A stretch of 64,000 nucleotides of DNA from Taudactylus pleione (GCA_031769625.1 JAUIMM010000534.1:8200001-8264000); one strand, 5' to 3'. Numbered from the stretch's first letter, positions 22,290 to 33,773 are shown. Translations and numbers: made by a program. The notes: generated by a model from the letters alone, not told the origin.

Positions 22290-23320
22290 AACCACTTAAG
22301 TTCAAAATCTACATTATGGCCATTTGGATGTAAGGTATCTATATTAAAAATCCATCTAAATTACATTGGGTGAGGTTCCTTTCAATACTTCTACATCCAG
22401 GGCCATCTTAACGTATAGGTACACTGGGCAGCTGCCCAGGGCCCCACAATTCTAGAGGCCTTTGACAGGGGCATCTACATAGAGGGTGCGGCCACTCGCT
22501 CCACAAATAGGGCAGCCAGCTGATGGGCAGGCAGAGAAAGATGCTCCCTGACCGCTCTGATTGTAAACTACACACAGTAAGAGTGGCCAGACAGCATTCT
22601 CTACCTGCCTCCCAGTCTGCAACCACAGAGCCACATTTAGGGGGTGGAGGCAAAGGGGGCACAATCCCCTGGTCCCCCCTCTCTTAGGAGGCCACCAAAC
22701 TTTAATCACAGCTGCAGTGAAGAGCAGGAGCTGCACTGCAAACTGGAGAAGAGAAGAGGGATGTGGAATCCATAATCCTTTCTTCACATAATGTTTTTAT
22801 GTATAAACAGTGATTTTGTTGAACGTACCAATAAAACGAAAGGTTAATTTTATTGACCGTTTATATTTGTATTCCCGTAAATGGGTGGGTTGGGGCCCCA
22901 GTGTTTTTTTTTTGCCCAGGGCCTACAATGCTGTCAATACAGCCCTGTTTAGATCTCAAATTTTCCTTAACTTGTTGTATTCCTAAAAATCTTTTTATAT
23001 ACCCCTCACATTTCGCATGTTTAGTATTAAAATGTTCCAAAAGAGGGTGTGTAAGGAGACCTTTTTTTATATACGTGTTCCGCTGATCTCACTTTTAGGT
23101 TCCTTGTGGTTTTACCAATGTAAATTAAACCACAGATCACATTTCTGGATGGACACGTAATAAAAAAAATATTTATTTTATAATTTTTCCCTTTTGCCTC
23201 AAATTCGGTGGTCTTTCTTTCGGCCAATTCCCATGGCCGTGGCGCATGGGAACTGGCACGATGAAATGTAATATTTGGCGCGACTGAAGCAAATGTGAGA
23301 AACATATGTAACATATGCAA
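22290..23320 (-). pseudogene. PLE endonuclease (GIY-YIG) C-terminal fragment
   Basis: The minus strand encodes CGLIYIGKTTRNLKVRSAEH, the GIY-YIG endonuclease signature found at the C-terminus of Penelope-type proteins. After the inserted hAT MITE, 22368-22290 reads RWIFNIDTLHPNGHNVDFEL, equivalent to the tail WIMTLDTLQPKGLNIDLEI of the PLE at 46909. The frame in between is degraded. Confidence 0.7.
22398..22947. mobile_element. Non-autonomous hAT MITE in PLE remnant
   Basis: The ends are CAGGGCCATCTTAAC and, inverted, CAGGGCTGTATTGACAG. The 8-bp flanks TCTACATC and TTTAGATC agree at 6 of 8 positions, a decayed TSD. PLE C-terminal coding sequence flanks it on both sides, which fixes the insertion. 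Non-coding. Confidence 0.7.
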
Positions 23321-23339
23321 ACATCTTCAATGATCAATC

Positions 23340-25160
23340 CCTCACCTGTAGTGTCTTGTACTCCATTTCTCTGAGTGCAAAAAAATTATTTACATCAGCA
23401 GATTGTTCTTATCTTCCAGCCTCAGGCTCAGCTGCATTGCTTCTTAGAGGCAGCCACCAGCTCTCCAGGAACTTCAGAAGAGGCGGAGGACGTTAAGGGG
23501 TGAAGAGTTCATAAGGGATAGGTGGGTGAAGGTGCAGGGCAAGAGGAATATTGGGTTGTGAGTATACAGTAGAAAAGTAAATTTGGGGGCAAACTGTATA
23601 AATAAAATGATGGGGTATAGATATAATAACAGGGGTTCAGGGAGACAGAAAGGTGGAGAGAGGAAATACACTTGAAATGCAGACACACACAAATACACAG
23701 GGGGTACAAACAGCCCCAGATGGGGAGACAGAAAGACATATACAATATTTTAGACAAAGAGGGGAGATAGAAGGGGACAAACAAACACATAGGCAAAGGG
23801 GGAACAGAGACATGGGACTCCGCCTAAGTATTTTGGGTGACTAAATTCAAATAAGGGGCAATGGACACCTTTTTCTTCTTCACTTACTTAAAATACATCC
23901 TTAGCAATGATAAGATATTTCTATTAGACTACAGCTCTATGCACAGTAACATGCCAGACATGGAAGGAATACAGATGAGGGGTCAGGGGGCATGCATGCA
24001 CAGTTAGCAAGTCCCCCCTGTGTAAATGGCCACATGCTGTATTTAGGGGTGCAGGGAGCATGCAGCCAACTGTGGCCTTATCATAATTGTGCCAGGCAGA
24101 CTGTGCCTCCCGAACCACTGAAGTATATTAGGTGTCCTGTATAATACTGGACCAGCCTGGTGGGAACATGCCGTCCCGTCCTCCTTCTGCCCTAGCCCTG
24201 CCCTCCCTTGTGGCACAGTGGAATATGGGGTCTGATGGTACCTCCCATTGTACTGGAAACCTGGGCACATCTGATGCTGCGGATGGAGATGCGCAAGTCG
24301 CTCTGGGTACTAGTGCCCGGCAGACTCAGTTGTAAACAGTGGCTGAGCAGAGTGCTCCTCTGACACAGGGAACGCTGTTCTACGGCGCATAAGGTGAGAC
24401 CTGGGTGCAAGGGGAAATGGGCTTGGGGGTGAGACTTGGGCCCTGAAGCAAACGCAGTCCCTGCAACTATGGTAACTATGCTTTTGGGTATGGGCAGAAG
24501 CACACATGGGTACAGGCAGAGGCACACAGGGTAGAGGCACACATGGGTAAGGGCAGAGGCACACATGGGTAGGGTCAGTTGTATACGCAAACTTGGTGAT
24601 AAAGGGTTAAAACAAAGGGAGAGAGAGACAGTGGTTGACAATGACAGGCACACTGGGAGGGGGGAGGGGTCAGGGAGAAGCAGACAGACCATTTTTAGAC
24701 AGACAAACATGCTGTGGATAAAAGACTCAGGTTATAAGCTGGGGAGGAATGGGTCAAGTCAGTTGGAACCATGTGTGGCCAGGCTGGGCTTGGAGCAGAT
24801 GAGGATGATTAATCACATCTTTAGGTGCTGGTCACGTCTCCTCCTGTACTGCACGCTCCCTGACAGTGAAGAATACAGGGCAGGCAGCTGGAACTTGAAA
24901 GGGTTGTGTACTGCACGCAATCTATCCCCAACCAACTTGGAAGTCACACTGACTTCCGTGCATGTGATATTCTGACCAGCCAATGGGAGAGAATAGGGGA
25001 GGAGTTACTGGCTGGACAGCAGAAGGGAAATAGTGGTGGCGTGGGCCGCAGATGTGATTGAAGTCGGAGTGCTGTGCTGCTAGGAAACATAATATGGCCA
25101 CGTGCTGCCTCATTATGTCAACAGGTAGTGCATAGCCAATCAAAGTATAGCATATAGTGG
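23340..25160. other. Unassigned, purine-rich DNA
   Basis: No protein family is recognisable on either strand. 23500-23820 is G/A-rich. 24480-24570 carries short repeats of the type AGAGGCACACATGGGTA. Probably interior of the large hAT host or further decayed insertions. Confidence 0.35.
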
Positions 25161-25344
25161 CCGGCAGTGCCTGCGGTTGTCACAATGGTTGTCGGTATTG
25201 GCCAGACCAGCCCATCTGAGCATTGCCCCTTCTGGCATTTGCTAGAACTGCCAGATGGCCAGTCCAGCCCTGGCTGACACACATACACCATAGCAGATGC
25301 ATTGGGTACCAGACATTCCATCAATTGTAATGGAGTGACTCTGT

Positions 25345-25511
25345 GGGAGATGTAGCCTTGGAGAGAGATAAAATGGAGAGCGATACAGTACCAACCAATC
25401 AGCTCCTAACTGTCATGTTACAGGCTGTGTTTGAAGAATACAGTTAGGAGCAGATTGGTTGGTACTTTAACTCTCTCTACTTTATCTCTCTAGGCTTAGT
25501 ACATCTACCCC
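25345..25511. mobile_element. Palindromic fold-back MITE
   Basis: The arms pair along nearly the whole length: GGGAGATGTAGCC..GGAGAGAGATAAA and CCAACCAATCAGCTCCTAAC on the left match the inverse on the right (CAGTTAGGAGC..TTGGTTGG, CTTTATCTCTC, TACATCTACCCC). The loop is centred near 25425. No coding. The TSD is not clear. Confidence 0.75.
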
Positions 25512-26100
25512 TGAGCCCACAAAGCTTAAATGTTCACCTTCAGGTGGACAGTTGAAGTTGGATGTATGCAATTGTAGATGACCTTAGATTGTACTAATTA
25601 TCTAACAGTGGGAATTTTACTGTAGTTAGCTTAGCACAAATAAACTGGGCACTACCTGGTATGAAATTGCAGTGGTTGGCCATGAGTACGCACTCCAACC
25701 CTGCCCGGTTCCATTGGGCTTGAATCCGCTGGGAGGAGCTGCAAGATGAAGAGGAGCAGCTGCCAGCCAGAAGGCAGAATAAGGTAAGTGAGTGTTTCTG
25801 GGGCTCAGCTGGCTGGAGACAAACAAACTGGGGCTGGCTAGAGCAAGGCTGTAACTAGGGGCGTAAGAGCAGTGCGGCCACACAGAGTGTACAACTCTGT
25901 GGGAGGCACCACCGCTCACCCACGGCCCTGCATCTGGCTAGCAGGGTGCCTTTCCAGGCACCCTGCATCCAGAATCTCTGCTGCAGTGCCACCTGGAGCA
26001 GCCTTAGGGCGCTTCCGGCATGCACACCACTGACCTTACAGCCTCCTTATGATGTCACATTGAGGGGGTGTGGCCTGCATCGGGCGCCAGGACCACTGGT
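25512..26100. other. Unassigned; possible hAT end
   Basis: No gene is visible. Around 25848, GGCTGTAACTAGGGGCGTAA resembles the left ends of CAGTGGCGTAACTAGGG-type hAT MITEs seen at 53546, but no matching right end is evident. Confidence 0.35.
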
Positions 26101-26330
26101 TACTGCTCTGCTCTGGAGACACACATGCTTGTGCTGGCTGGAGACATGCACACTAGGGCTGGCTGGAGACACAGGAGGGGAGCAGTCTGGACACACAGAA
26201 GGGGGGCTGGCTGAATAAACAGAGGAGAGCAGTCTGGATACAGAATGGGGGCTGGCTGAAGAAACAGAAAGGGGTCTGGCTGAAGACACAGGAAGGGTCT
26301 GGCTGGAGCTGGAGAGACACTGCAGAGCTA
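26100..26330. repeat. Minisatellite, GGCTGGCTGGAGACAC type
   Basis: Degenerate units of about 28-32 bp containing GGCTGGCTGGAGACACA and GGGGCTGGCTGAA. The inverse-strand version of the same motif fills 27640-27925. Confidence 0.75.
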
Positions 26331-26490
26331 GTGTTGTAGAAACTTGGGGGGGCGTGGGCAGCCCTGCCTGTTTTCTCAGTCCCGCTCCCCACATTTTCTG
26401 ATGGCAGCTGTGGATATACGCTGGGGCAGTGCTATTTTTTTGGAAGAATAGGTTCAGATATGATGGGTCAGGGGTGGAGCTATTTGAAAA

Positions 26491-26528
26491 AACTAATATA
26501 TATATATATATATATATGATAGATACAG

Positions 26529-26576
<48 letters not shown>
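26491..26576. repeat. Microsatellite (TA)n then (GATA)n
   Basis: A perfect (TA) run is followed, after GATACAGTA, by about 13 GATA units. Simple repeat. Confidence 0.97.
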
Positions 26577-26899
26577 CAAAAATTTGAAAATAAGGCACTC
26601 TAAAGGGACTTTACAATAAAACTTATATTATGGACAATATATTTTGGCCCTGGACAGGTTCAGAAACTCCGTTCCTGATTATATCATAGTTTATGAAAGG
26701 TTCAGGAACCGAGTTCCTGCTGAAAATAGCACTGTGGTGGGGCAATGTGTGTGTTTAATTTTCCTGTGGGGGCCAATGTGTGTTTTTTGTTATTGTGGTG
26801 CTGCCTTGGACTGATTTTTGGGAAGTAATTTGTTTAACTGATTTTTCATCTTTGGAGAAAAGATGGAGTCCCTGGTATGTTGTGTCCCCGCATGTAGTC
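26577..26899. other. Unassigned spacer
   Basis: No frame, terminus or RNA gene is recognisable between the microsatellite and the fold-back MITE at 26903. Confidence 0.35.
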
Positions 26900-26902
26900 T
26901 AG

Positions 26903-27081
26903 GGGGTATATTTGCTAATGTGTGGGTTTTTAGAAGTGGAGTTGTTGCCCATAGCAGCCATTCATATTCTAGCTATTATATTCAAGAAGGTGCTAGATAA
27001 ATGATAAGTAGAGTCTGATTGGTTGCTATGGGCAACAATTCCACTTCTATAAACCAGCACCCGTATATATAAATATACCCC
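26903..27081. mobile_element. Palindromic fold-back MITE
   Basis: The left arm (GGGGTATATTTGC, then AGAAGTGGAGTTGTTGCCCA) pairs with the right arm (TGGGCAACAATTCCACTTCT, then AAATATACCCC). TAG flanks both sides (26900-26902 and 27082-27084), a 3-bp TSD. Non-coding. Confidence 0.78.
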
Positions 27082-27216
27082 TAGGACCCACATTGTTTCT
27101 TTACTGACACTGATCTGTCCCTGAGTTGTCTGTGTATTTCTCTCTTGTAACACAGCTGAAATATAAATTCTAAATGTGACAAACAGGAGAGGAACACTAA
27201 AAGTAATGCACTGTAT

Positions 27217-27424
27217 TTTTTTTTTTATTAATAACAGTTATTTCCACAGTTTACTCCTATTACTCATAAGCCAAATAACCTACAATACCAGTATATTTTT
27301 GGGAGAAAACCCATGCAAATATTGGGAGACATATTAACCCCACACAGCTAAGGCCTTGGGTACAATTGAACATGAACCCACTGCTGTGAAGCAGCAAAGT
27401 TACCCATTGCACCACCGTGTTGCC
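27217..27424 (-). mobile_element. tRNA-type SINE with poly(A) tail
   Basis: On the minus strand the head GGGCAACACGGTGGTGCAAT and a following GTTCAATTG-type box look like degenerate tRNA A and B boxes. The body (GCATGGGTTTTCTCCC) matches the 3' part typical of vertebrate V-SINE/L2-tailed SINEs. A T-run at 27217-27228 is the poly(A) tail on that strand. An 8-bp TSD, CACTGTAT, lies at 27209-27216 and 27425-27432. Too diverged to be active. Confidence 0.78.
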
Positions 27425-27639
27425 CACTGTATGCAGAGGTATAGCGTGAGTTTAGCAGGAGCTCCGGGCATTGGTGGCTGGTAAGGGCACCTGAACAGGG
27501 CCCTTATTGCTTCAGGGGGGGGCGGGAGTCAGAGGCGTAAGTTCATGCCAGGTGTCCAGAGGCAAAATAGATGGTGGTGCCCCCTACCCCCGTAGGCTCC
27601 AGCTTGCTCCAGACCTAGCCATGTGTCTCTAGCATCAGC

Positions 27640-27925
27640 CAGCACCTAGTGTCTCTTCAGCCATTCCCCAGTGTCTCTCCAGTCAGCTCCCATCTGTCTT
27701 TCCTGCCAGCCCCCTTCTGTCTCTTCAGCCAGCCCCCTATCTCTGTCTCTTCAGCCAGCCCCCACCAGCCCTCTCAATATCTCCAGACAGCCCCCATTGC
27801 CAGCCCCATTGTTTCTCCAGCCAGACCCCAGCCAGACCCCATTGTGTCTCCGTCCAGTCCCCACTGTCTCTCCAGCCAGCTATCTTTGTGTCTTCAGCCA
27901 GCCCCCATTGTCTCTCCAGCCAGCA
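27640..27925. repeat. Minisatellite, TCTCCAGCCAGCCCCC type
   Basis: Degenerate units of about 30 bp containing CTCTCCAGCCAGCCCCCA, the reverse complement of the motif at 26100-26330. It is bounded on the right by the Harbinger MITE at 27932. A possible hAT left end (CAGAGGCGTAAG) sits at 27535. Confidence 0.75.
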
Positions 27926-27931
27926 CACATT

Positions 27932-28522
27932 GGACCTCATTCAGAGTCGGTCGTTGTGGCCACACGGTCGTAAGGTAAAAGGGGCCGGATATGCAAATGA
28001 AGCGCTCGCAAGTTGCGTCGTTAAAATGGGATCGTTAGCTGGACGAGCGAGGGGAGGATGCGGCTGTAAGACTAAAAAAACGCTCCCGTCTCGTTGCCAT
28101 TACACATCATCTATGGGCATATAAGGATTAATCGAGACCATCGGAGCTGGTCGTAGACCTTAAGGTTGACCATACCCTCTCTTAAGCACTACAATCAAGT
28201 CAGTGTAAAAACATCCCATGTCACATGTGCCATGACACTATTTAGTTAATTATGCACTCCCATAAAACGCCGTTTGCATAGTCAGGCACGCCTGCGTTCG
28301 GATCTCCACTCCCTCGTTCACAAGCACCTTCCCCTGTTACCACCCACAAACGCCTCATCCTGTCACTCAAACTAACGACCTGGCCAAGTTGAAGGAGAGA
28401 GCAATTTCTGATCGAAATAGCTAGTTTGCGCATGCGCATTGCGAATTTTATGCATGCGCAGTTTAGCAAACATCGGTGGCGTACAACCGTGCGGCCGCAA
28501 CGACCGACTCTGAATGAGGTCC
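27932..28522. mobile_element. Harbinger MITE, Harbinger-2 type termini
   Basis: The ends GGACCTCATTCAGAGTCGG are inverted at both sides and match Harbinger-2. The TSD ATT lies at 27929-27931 and 28523-28525. The 591-bp interior is non-coding and includes, in reverse orientation (about 28241-28375), the subterminal box shared by the Harbinger family here. It is probably mobilised by a Harbinger-2-type transposase (inference from shared ends). Confidence 0.9.
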
Positions 28523-28820
28523 ATTGTTTGGTATTGTCCGGATGCGTACTCTCTCAACAGTATTCCGGTAATATCGATGGAGAGATCGCAACATGCATTC
28601 TCAACTTATGGACCGCAGAGACTTCAAGCAACAAAATGTACATTATATGAACAACTGTTAGGATTTGCATGAGGCGGGAAACCAGAGACCACCAGTTGTT
28701 AGAGGCTGGGCTGTGTCTATTTGAACCAACCTGTTAAATGCCTTGTAACATATGCCCTCTCCTTTAGGACCAATGGTATTAGCAACAAACTTCTCTATTG
28801 TGTTGTTTATTTCTGGGGGG

Positions 28821-28828
28821 TATAAATA
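28821..28828 (+). promoter_or_regulatory. TATA box in ERV LTR U3
   Basis: TATAAATA lies 165 bp into the LTR, a usual position for the U3 promoter of a retroviral LTR. Confidence 0.55.
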
Positions 28829-29836
28829 TGTGTGCTCTGACCCTGGGTTCCTAGTCTTCATGCTGAATGCTGATTGACGAGGGGTTTCTTGCTGATGCCT
28901 ACATGTGGACCAGAGAGCGCTGCGTATGTATAATTGTACTTGGGTCTGTATAATCTCTTTACACTAAGATTATGGACCTCATTCAGAGTCAGTCGTAGCA
29001 GCCGCACGGTCGTACGCATTCGATGTTTTTCCTTCTGCAGCTACGCACGGCTAGTTGTGCGCATGTGTGTACGAGCTCTACCGATGAAAAATACTGTCGG
29101 CCGTAGGGCTTCCGACACAGAAGTGGATAGCTAAAGTTGATTGACAGGAAAGACAGTTTGTGGGAGTATACGGGGGTGGTGGTCTGCAAACGGAGGCATT
29201 CTTCAGCGTTTCCAGGCGTTTTAGGGAGTGCATAAATTATCTGCTTCGTACGACCAAGAATTGCGGATGCATGACAATGTCACTCTACTAACAGGATGAT
29301 CGTCCAGGCTAAGGTAGGCAAGAAGCGTCCGTAAGCCACAACAGTACAACCGTTAATCCGATGTTACTTGCGATGTTTCTAATTTGAACCACACAAACGA
29401 AGCAGCTAAGATTGCTGCATTGTAACTATTAACACTGCTAATTACCTTGTAACTGATTTCACTTGCGTGTGCATTAGGGAATTCGTAACACAAAGGTTTA
29501 TTTGTGTTTTTTTAACTATTCTTTTTAAACAGTTTTTTAAACATCTAACATTGTGTTTTGCGTAGAAGCCATTTCAGATACCATACTTTTTAAACCTTGT
29601 ATACATTGATATAGTTAAATATAGACATTTTTTAACCAAATTTTTTTATTTTTTCGACATTCGCCTTTCAGCACAATTTAACTAACAATTTTTAGGGCAA
29701 CATTTGCATATAATTTAAATAATAAAAAAAAAATGAAAAAAATGAAAAAAAAAAAAAAAAAAAAAAAAAGAGCTTGACACATTGGTGACAAGAAATATGG
29801 GGACTGGACAACAGGTGAGGGATGAGATATCCAGGG

Positions 29837-30687
29837 CTACTTTCGTCGTTTGGGCCGGCTCGGAGGAAGAGGTAAGCTACGGACAGCCGACTGGCGTGTA
29901 ACACGCCGACTGGCCTGGCCAGAGGTAGATGGGATTTCCTCTGGCCTAGGCATAGGGCTTTCCATACTTGCGGGGGTGGCTGTTGGGCTGCCAGAGGTGG
30001 TGGTCCTGGGAGGAAGGGAGTCTCGCTCCATAATGGCAGGTGGGTTTGCCTGCTCCTGGGTATTGGCCAAACGATCTAGGGCCCCATCACACATCCCTGA
30101 GCCAACATCTCCAACCTCGTCAAGGCCAGCTCCTCAGGGATGGGACCACCACCTGTCCCCGCAGCATGGTCCACCCTACTCCATAGCTTCCTCTTCAGTT
30201 GGTACTTAAAATCAGTCCAGCTGTCAATGTGATTTGGCATTTTTTAAGGGTTAGTTTTTTAAAATAAGATCAAGCTTTTGACTTCAGTACACTCACAATA
30301 TCATTTTCTTACCGTTTTTAACGACTTTCTGGGTTTTGTGGGTTGTCCCCACAGCATTAACAGCCCTGGATATCTCCTCCCAAATCCTGTCTTTGGCTCC
30401 AGCCCCCATATTTCTTGGGGCATGGACAAGATTATCCATTGTCATGGTCACCAATGTCTCAAGCTCGATCCGTGAAAACGGAGGGTTTCTTGGTCTTGGC
30501 CTGCTTGGGCCCGCCTCCTCCTCCTCTAGTGGTGGAATTGGATTCCCAGCACCTACAACATGTTTAAAATTAGATAAAATTAAAAAAAGATATTTTTGGA
30601 AATCTGAACTGTTCTTGTGTTTTTAAAAAAAATGTGATTCACACCTGCCTCAGTTGGCCTCTGCTCTCCATGCTCCTCGCTTGACAT
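29837..30687 (-). pseudogene. Harbinger-2 Myb/SANT-like protein, damaged
   Basis: Minus-strand exons start at 30687-30645 (MSSEEHGEQ), then 30552-30313 and from 30220 onward. Exon 2 holds the Myb/SANT part (FSRIELETLVTMTMDNL, then IWEEISRAVNAVG); exon 3 continues WTDFKYQLKRKL. Compared with Harbinger-1, the region between LAQGCV and the Ser/Pro tail, including most of the coiled coil, is deleted at about 30095-30110, and the tail (SGQASRRVTRQ..SRPKRRK) is in another frame. The phase between exons 2 and 3 is also off by one. The product is probably lost or truncated after the Myb domain. Confidence 0.75.
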
Positions 30688-30762
30688 TTTACAAACATGT
30701 GAGAGAGCATGAAGCTTGCATACTTGCATACACATGCATACTGCTTGTGCAGACTTTTTTTA

Positions 30763-31345
30763 TAGATGTGAGCGCATCCCTGGATTGGTTACCCGTGCAT
30801 CCCTATTTGCTTAAGTACAATGCACACCTTTCCTGCATTCCGTAATCACTGCGTGGGTTGGGCTAGATGTGAGCGCATCCCTGGATTGGTTACCCGTGCA
30901 TCCCTATTTGCCTAAGTACAATGCACACCTTTCATGCATTCCGTAATCACTGCGTGGGTTGGGCTAGATCTGAGCGCATCCCTGGATTGGTTACCCGTGC
31001 ATCCCTATTTGCCTAAGTACAATGCACACCTTGCCTGCATTCTGTAATCACTGCGTGGGTTGGGCTAGATGTGAGCGCATCCCTGGATTGGTTACCCGTG
31101 CATCCCTATTTGCCTAAGTACAATGCACACCTTTCCTGCATTCCGCAATCACTGCGTGGGTTGAGCTAGATGTGAGCAGATCCCTGGATTGGTTACCCGT
31201 GCATCCCTATTTGCCTAAGTACAATGCACACCTTTCCTGCATTCCGTAATCACTGCATGGGTTGGGCTAGATGTGAGCGCATCCCTGGATTGATTACCCG
31301 TGCATCCCTATTTGCCTATGTACAATGCACACCCTGCCTGCATGA
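30763..31345. repeat. 102-bp tandem repeat upstream of Harbinger-2 transposase
   Basis: Six copies, the last partial, of a unit of about 102 bp with GATGTGAGCGCATCCCTGGA and TACAATGCACACC. It lies between the divergent Myb gene and the transposase, the same place as the 49-bp array of Harbinger-1, but is unrelated in sequence. Confidence 0.92.
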
Positions 31346-31453
31346 ATCAATAATTGTGTTTTCTTTCCCTTATTTAAGGCAAAGCCAAATGTTCCCTTAC
31401 TTGTGGGTTGTAGTTGGAGTGATTTGTGGTGCAGGAAGTGTTTGATAGTAGTT

Positions 31454-31800
31454 ACATCGTTTTAAGTTGTTTGAGTGGTGCTTGTGTGTGTTGTTTGAGT
31501 GGTTCTTGTGTGTTTTTGGAGTGGTGCTTGTGTGTGTTGTTTGAGTGGTTCTTGTGTGTTTTTGGAGTGGTGCTTGTGTGTGTTGTTTGAGTGGTTCTTG
31601 TGTGTTTTTGGAGTGGTGCTTGTGTGTGTTGTTTGAGTGGTTCTTGTGTGTTTTTGGAGTGGTGTTTGTGTGTGTTGTTTGAGTGGTTCTTGTGTGTTTT
31701 TGGAGTGGTGCTTGTGTGTGTTGTTTGAGTGGTTCTTGTGTGTTTTTGGAGTGGTGCTTGTGTGTGTTGTTTGAGTGGTTCTTGTGTGTTTTTGGAGTGT
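31454..31800. repeat. 46-bp tandem repeat, G/T-rich
   Basis: About seven copies of a 46-bp unit (GAGTGGTTCTTGTGTGTTTT, then TGGAGTGGTGCTTGTGTG). It is a second array in the same divergent intergenic interval of Harbinger-2, followed by T-rich DNA to about 32180. Confidence 0.92.
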
Positions 31801-32638
31801 GGTTTTTTGTTTTGTTTTTGGTTGCCTTATTTTTTTTTGGGTGGTTGTTTTTTCTTTATATTTTTTTTTTGTTTTTTTTGTTTGGGTGTTTTTTTATTTC
31901 ATAAATTTATTTTGGATGTTCGTTTTTTTTTTATTATTTTGGGTGTTTTTTTTTTTTAGGATTGTGGTGTTTGTTTTTGATTTCTACTTCTGTTTGGGGC
32001 ATACATTTCCCAAACCCGGTTAGTTGGTGTGTTTGGGTGGCCGTGCTTTTGGTGGATAAAAATCCAATGTTATTTGAAGCCTCCAGTAAGTGTGCCAGCC
32101 TACTTCAATTTTTTGTTTGTTTTTTTGGTTATCTGAACGAAAAAAAATCTAAAATATTTTGCTATTTTTTTATTTTTTTTATTTTTTTAAGGTGTTTAAC
32201 AGTCCATTTTGAACTTGAATCAGGTAAGTGTCTATTTATACAAGCCTAAAAGTTGGGTTAGTTTAATTATGAAGTGTTTTTTGCAATTTTTTAAACATTT
32301 AATAATGCGGTTGTAAAATATTTTTAAAAAACAATATTTTTTATTTTAATAACAAATATTTGCCATTTTAAAATATAAGGTTTGTTTTAACTATAATAGT
32401 AGTAATAGTGGATTTAACAAAATAGAATATTATTTGCTTTTTCTTACACCACAAAAAAAGCGACCAACATATACACCTGTAGGGTTTCCTGAAGATGGCA
32501 CTGCCCGACCCTGTAAGAATATGCACCATTAGTACCAAGCTAAGTATTTTGTTTAAAAAATTCCCAAATCAGTCTGACAAAATGTTTTTTTGTTTTTTAA
32601 CAATTTTACAGAGTGAAGTGGGCCAGCTAATAGTGGCC

Positions 32639-33773
32639 ATGTTGCCCCCCACAAACCTTCCTCAGCCTCCTCCTGGGCATAGGCATAGGAGGCGTGCAAG
32701 GGCCAAGATATATAGAACACGTGTCACCCTTTTTGGAATGCCCGATGATGTGGTTGTAACCACTTATCGCCTGCCTCCAAATATTATCCTAGACACTCTT
32801 TCAATAATAAAGAATGATCTACAAAGTCAGATTCACATTCCAACAGCAATCTCACTACTTACACAGTTGTTGGCGGTGTTACATTTCTGTGCCTCAGGGT
32901 CTTTCCAAACCACTGTGGGGCTAGTGGGTGGACTCTCCCAGCCCTCATTTTCACGGATCCTGAGGCATGTGCTAGATGCATTTTTTAATCATCTAGCACA
33001 TTTTATTAGTATGCCTTTGGATATGGAAGCCCTTGATGTGGTAAAGCAGAAGTTTTTTGAGATTGCAGGCTTTCCACATGTCATAGGGGTAGTGGATGGC
33101 AATCACATAGCACTTCAGCCCCCTGCATGCAGGGAACAAATATATAGGAACCGAAAACATTACCATTCACTTAATGTAATGGTGCTATGTGATGCCTCCC
33201 TCCAGATCCTCTCCCTGAATGCCAAATTTCCAGGCTGCAGCCATGATGTGTATGTAATCCAGCATTCAGGGATTTGGCCCAAATTAAGCACACTGCAAGC
33301 TGGTGATGCGTGGCTTCTTGGTAAGTATAAATCAAGGATGTAGCTATAGTAATAGTGTAAACATGTTTTCACGGTCAATTTATGTATCTTTTGGTGTTCC
33401 ATTTCCATCAGATGACAGTGGATATCCTTGCACGCCCTGGCTGCTGACTCCTTATTTGAATCCCACACCAAGGCCCCAAACTCTATATAATGCCACGTTT
33501 ACTGCCACCAGGCAGGTGGTGGAGCACTGTATCGGCCTTTTAAAGGGCCGGTTCCGGTGTCTCCATCACTCTGGTGGTGCCCTCATGTACTCGCCGGATA
33601 TGGTTTCTCGCATTGTGGTCCTGTGTGGGATTTTACACAACATTGCAATAAGGAGTCGAGTATCCATGCAGCCAGAGGATGCCTTGCCCGAGGATGGCCC
33701 CCCGGAGGAAGGTGTTGTGATGCTGTCAGGGGGGACCAAACGCGATTATGTTGTTTCATGTTTTTTTAGGTAA
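32639..33773 (+). CDS. Harbinger-2 DDE transposase (HARBI1-like), apparently intact
   Basis: Two exons, 32639-33320 (682 nt) and 33412-33773 (362 nt), join in phase across a 91-bp GTAAGT..CAG intron and give 347 residues, close to the usual HARBI1 length of about 350. Domain order: basic N-terminus (HRHRRRARAKIYR), helical region (LLTQLLAVLHFCASGSFQTT), then the DDE_Tnp_4 core with first Asp in VVDGNHIALQ, second Asp in NAKFPGCSHD and Glu in VVEHCIGLLKGRF. All three catalytic residues are in place and no stop interrupts. The start was chosen by alignment with Harbinger-1; an upstream in-frame ATG at 32495 may belong to a 5' exon ending at GTAAGA. It would excise elements with GGACCTCATTCAGAG ends, including the MITE at 27932. 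Expression is unknown. Confidence 0.85.

Larger units (their letters stand above)
21250..23320 (-). mobile_element. Penelope-like element, 3' remnant
   Basis: Minus-strand order: GIY-YIG coding remnant (about 23220-22950), C-terminal coding tail (22368-22290), then AT-rich terminal sequence with a hammerhead-like core (21613-21637). A hAT MITE (22398-22947) splits the coding part. No RT domain remains. The right and left limits are approximate. Confidence 0.65.
1422..25272 (-). mobile_element. Old hAT-family element split by nested insertions
   Basis: The left end starts CAGGGCCAGACACAG, and about 1422-2068 matches, in reverse orientation, the right part of the hAT at 61203-63238. The right end (about 25200-25272, ending CAGTCCAGCCCTG) matches the left end of that same element in reverse, so the two ends form the expected pair. 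The central short repeat is cut by Harbinger-0 and resumes at 21022. The flanks TCCAACAC and GCTGACAC agree at only 5 of 8 positions, so the TSD is decayed or the two ends come from different copies. The stretch 21250-25160 holds a PLE remnant and unassigned DNA. Confidence 0.45.

Noticed and set aside
30763..31345. CRISPR-like direct repeats of about 102 bp
   Set aside because: Plain tandem repeat without spacers.
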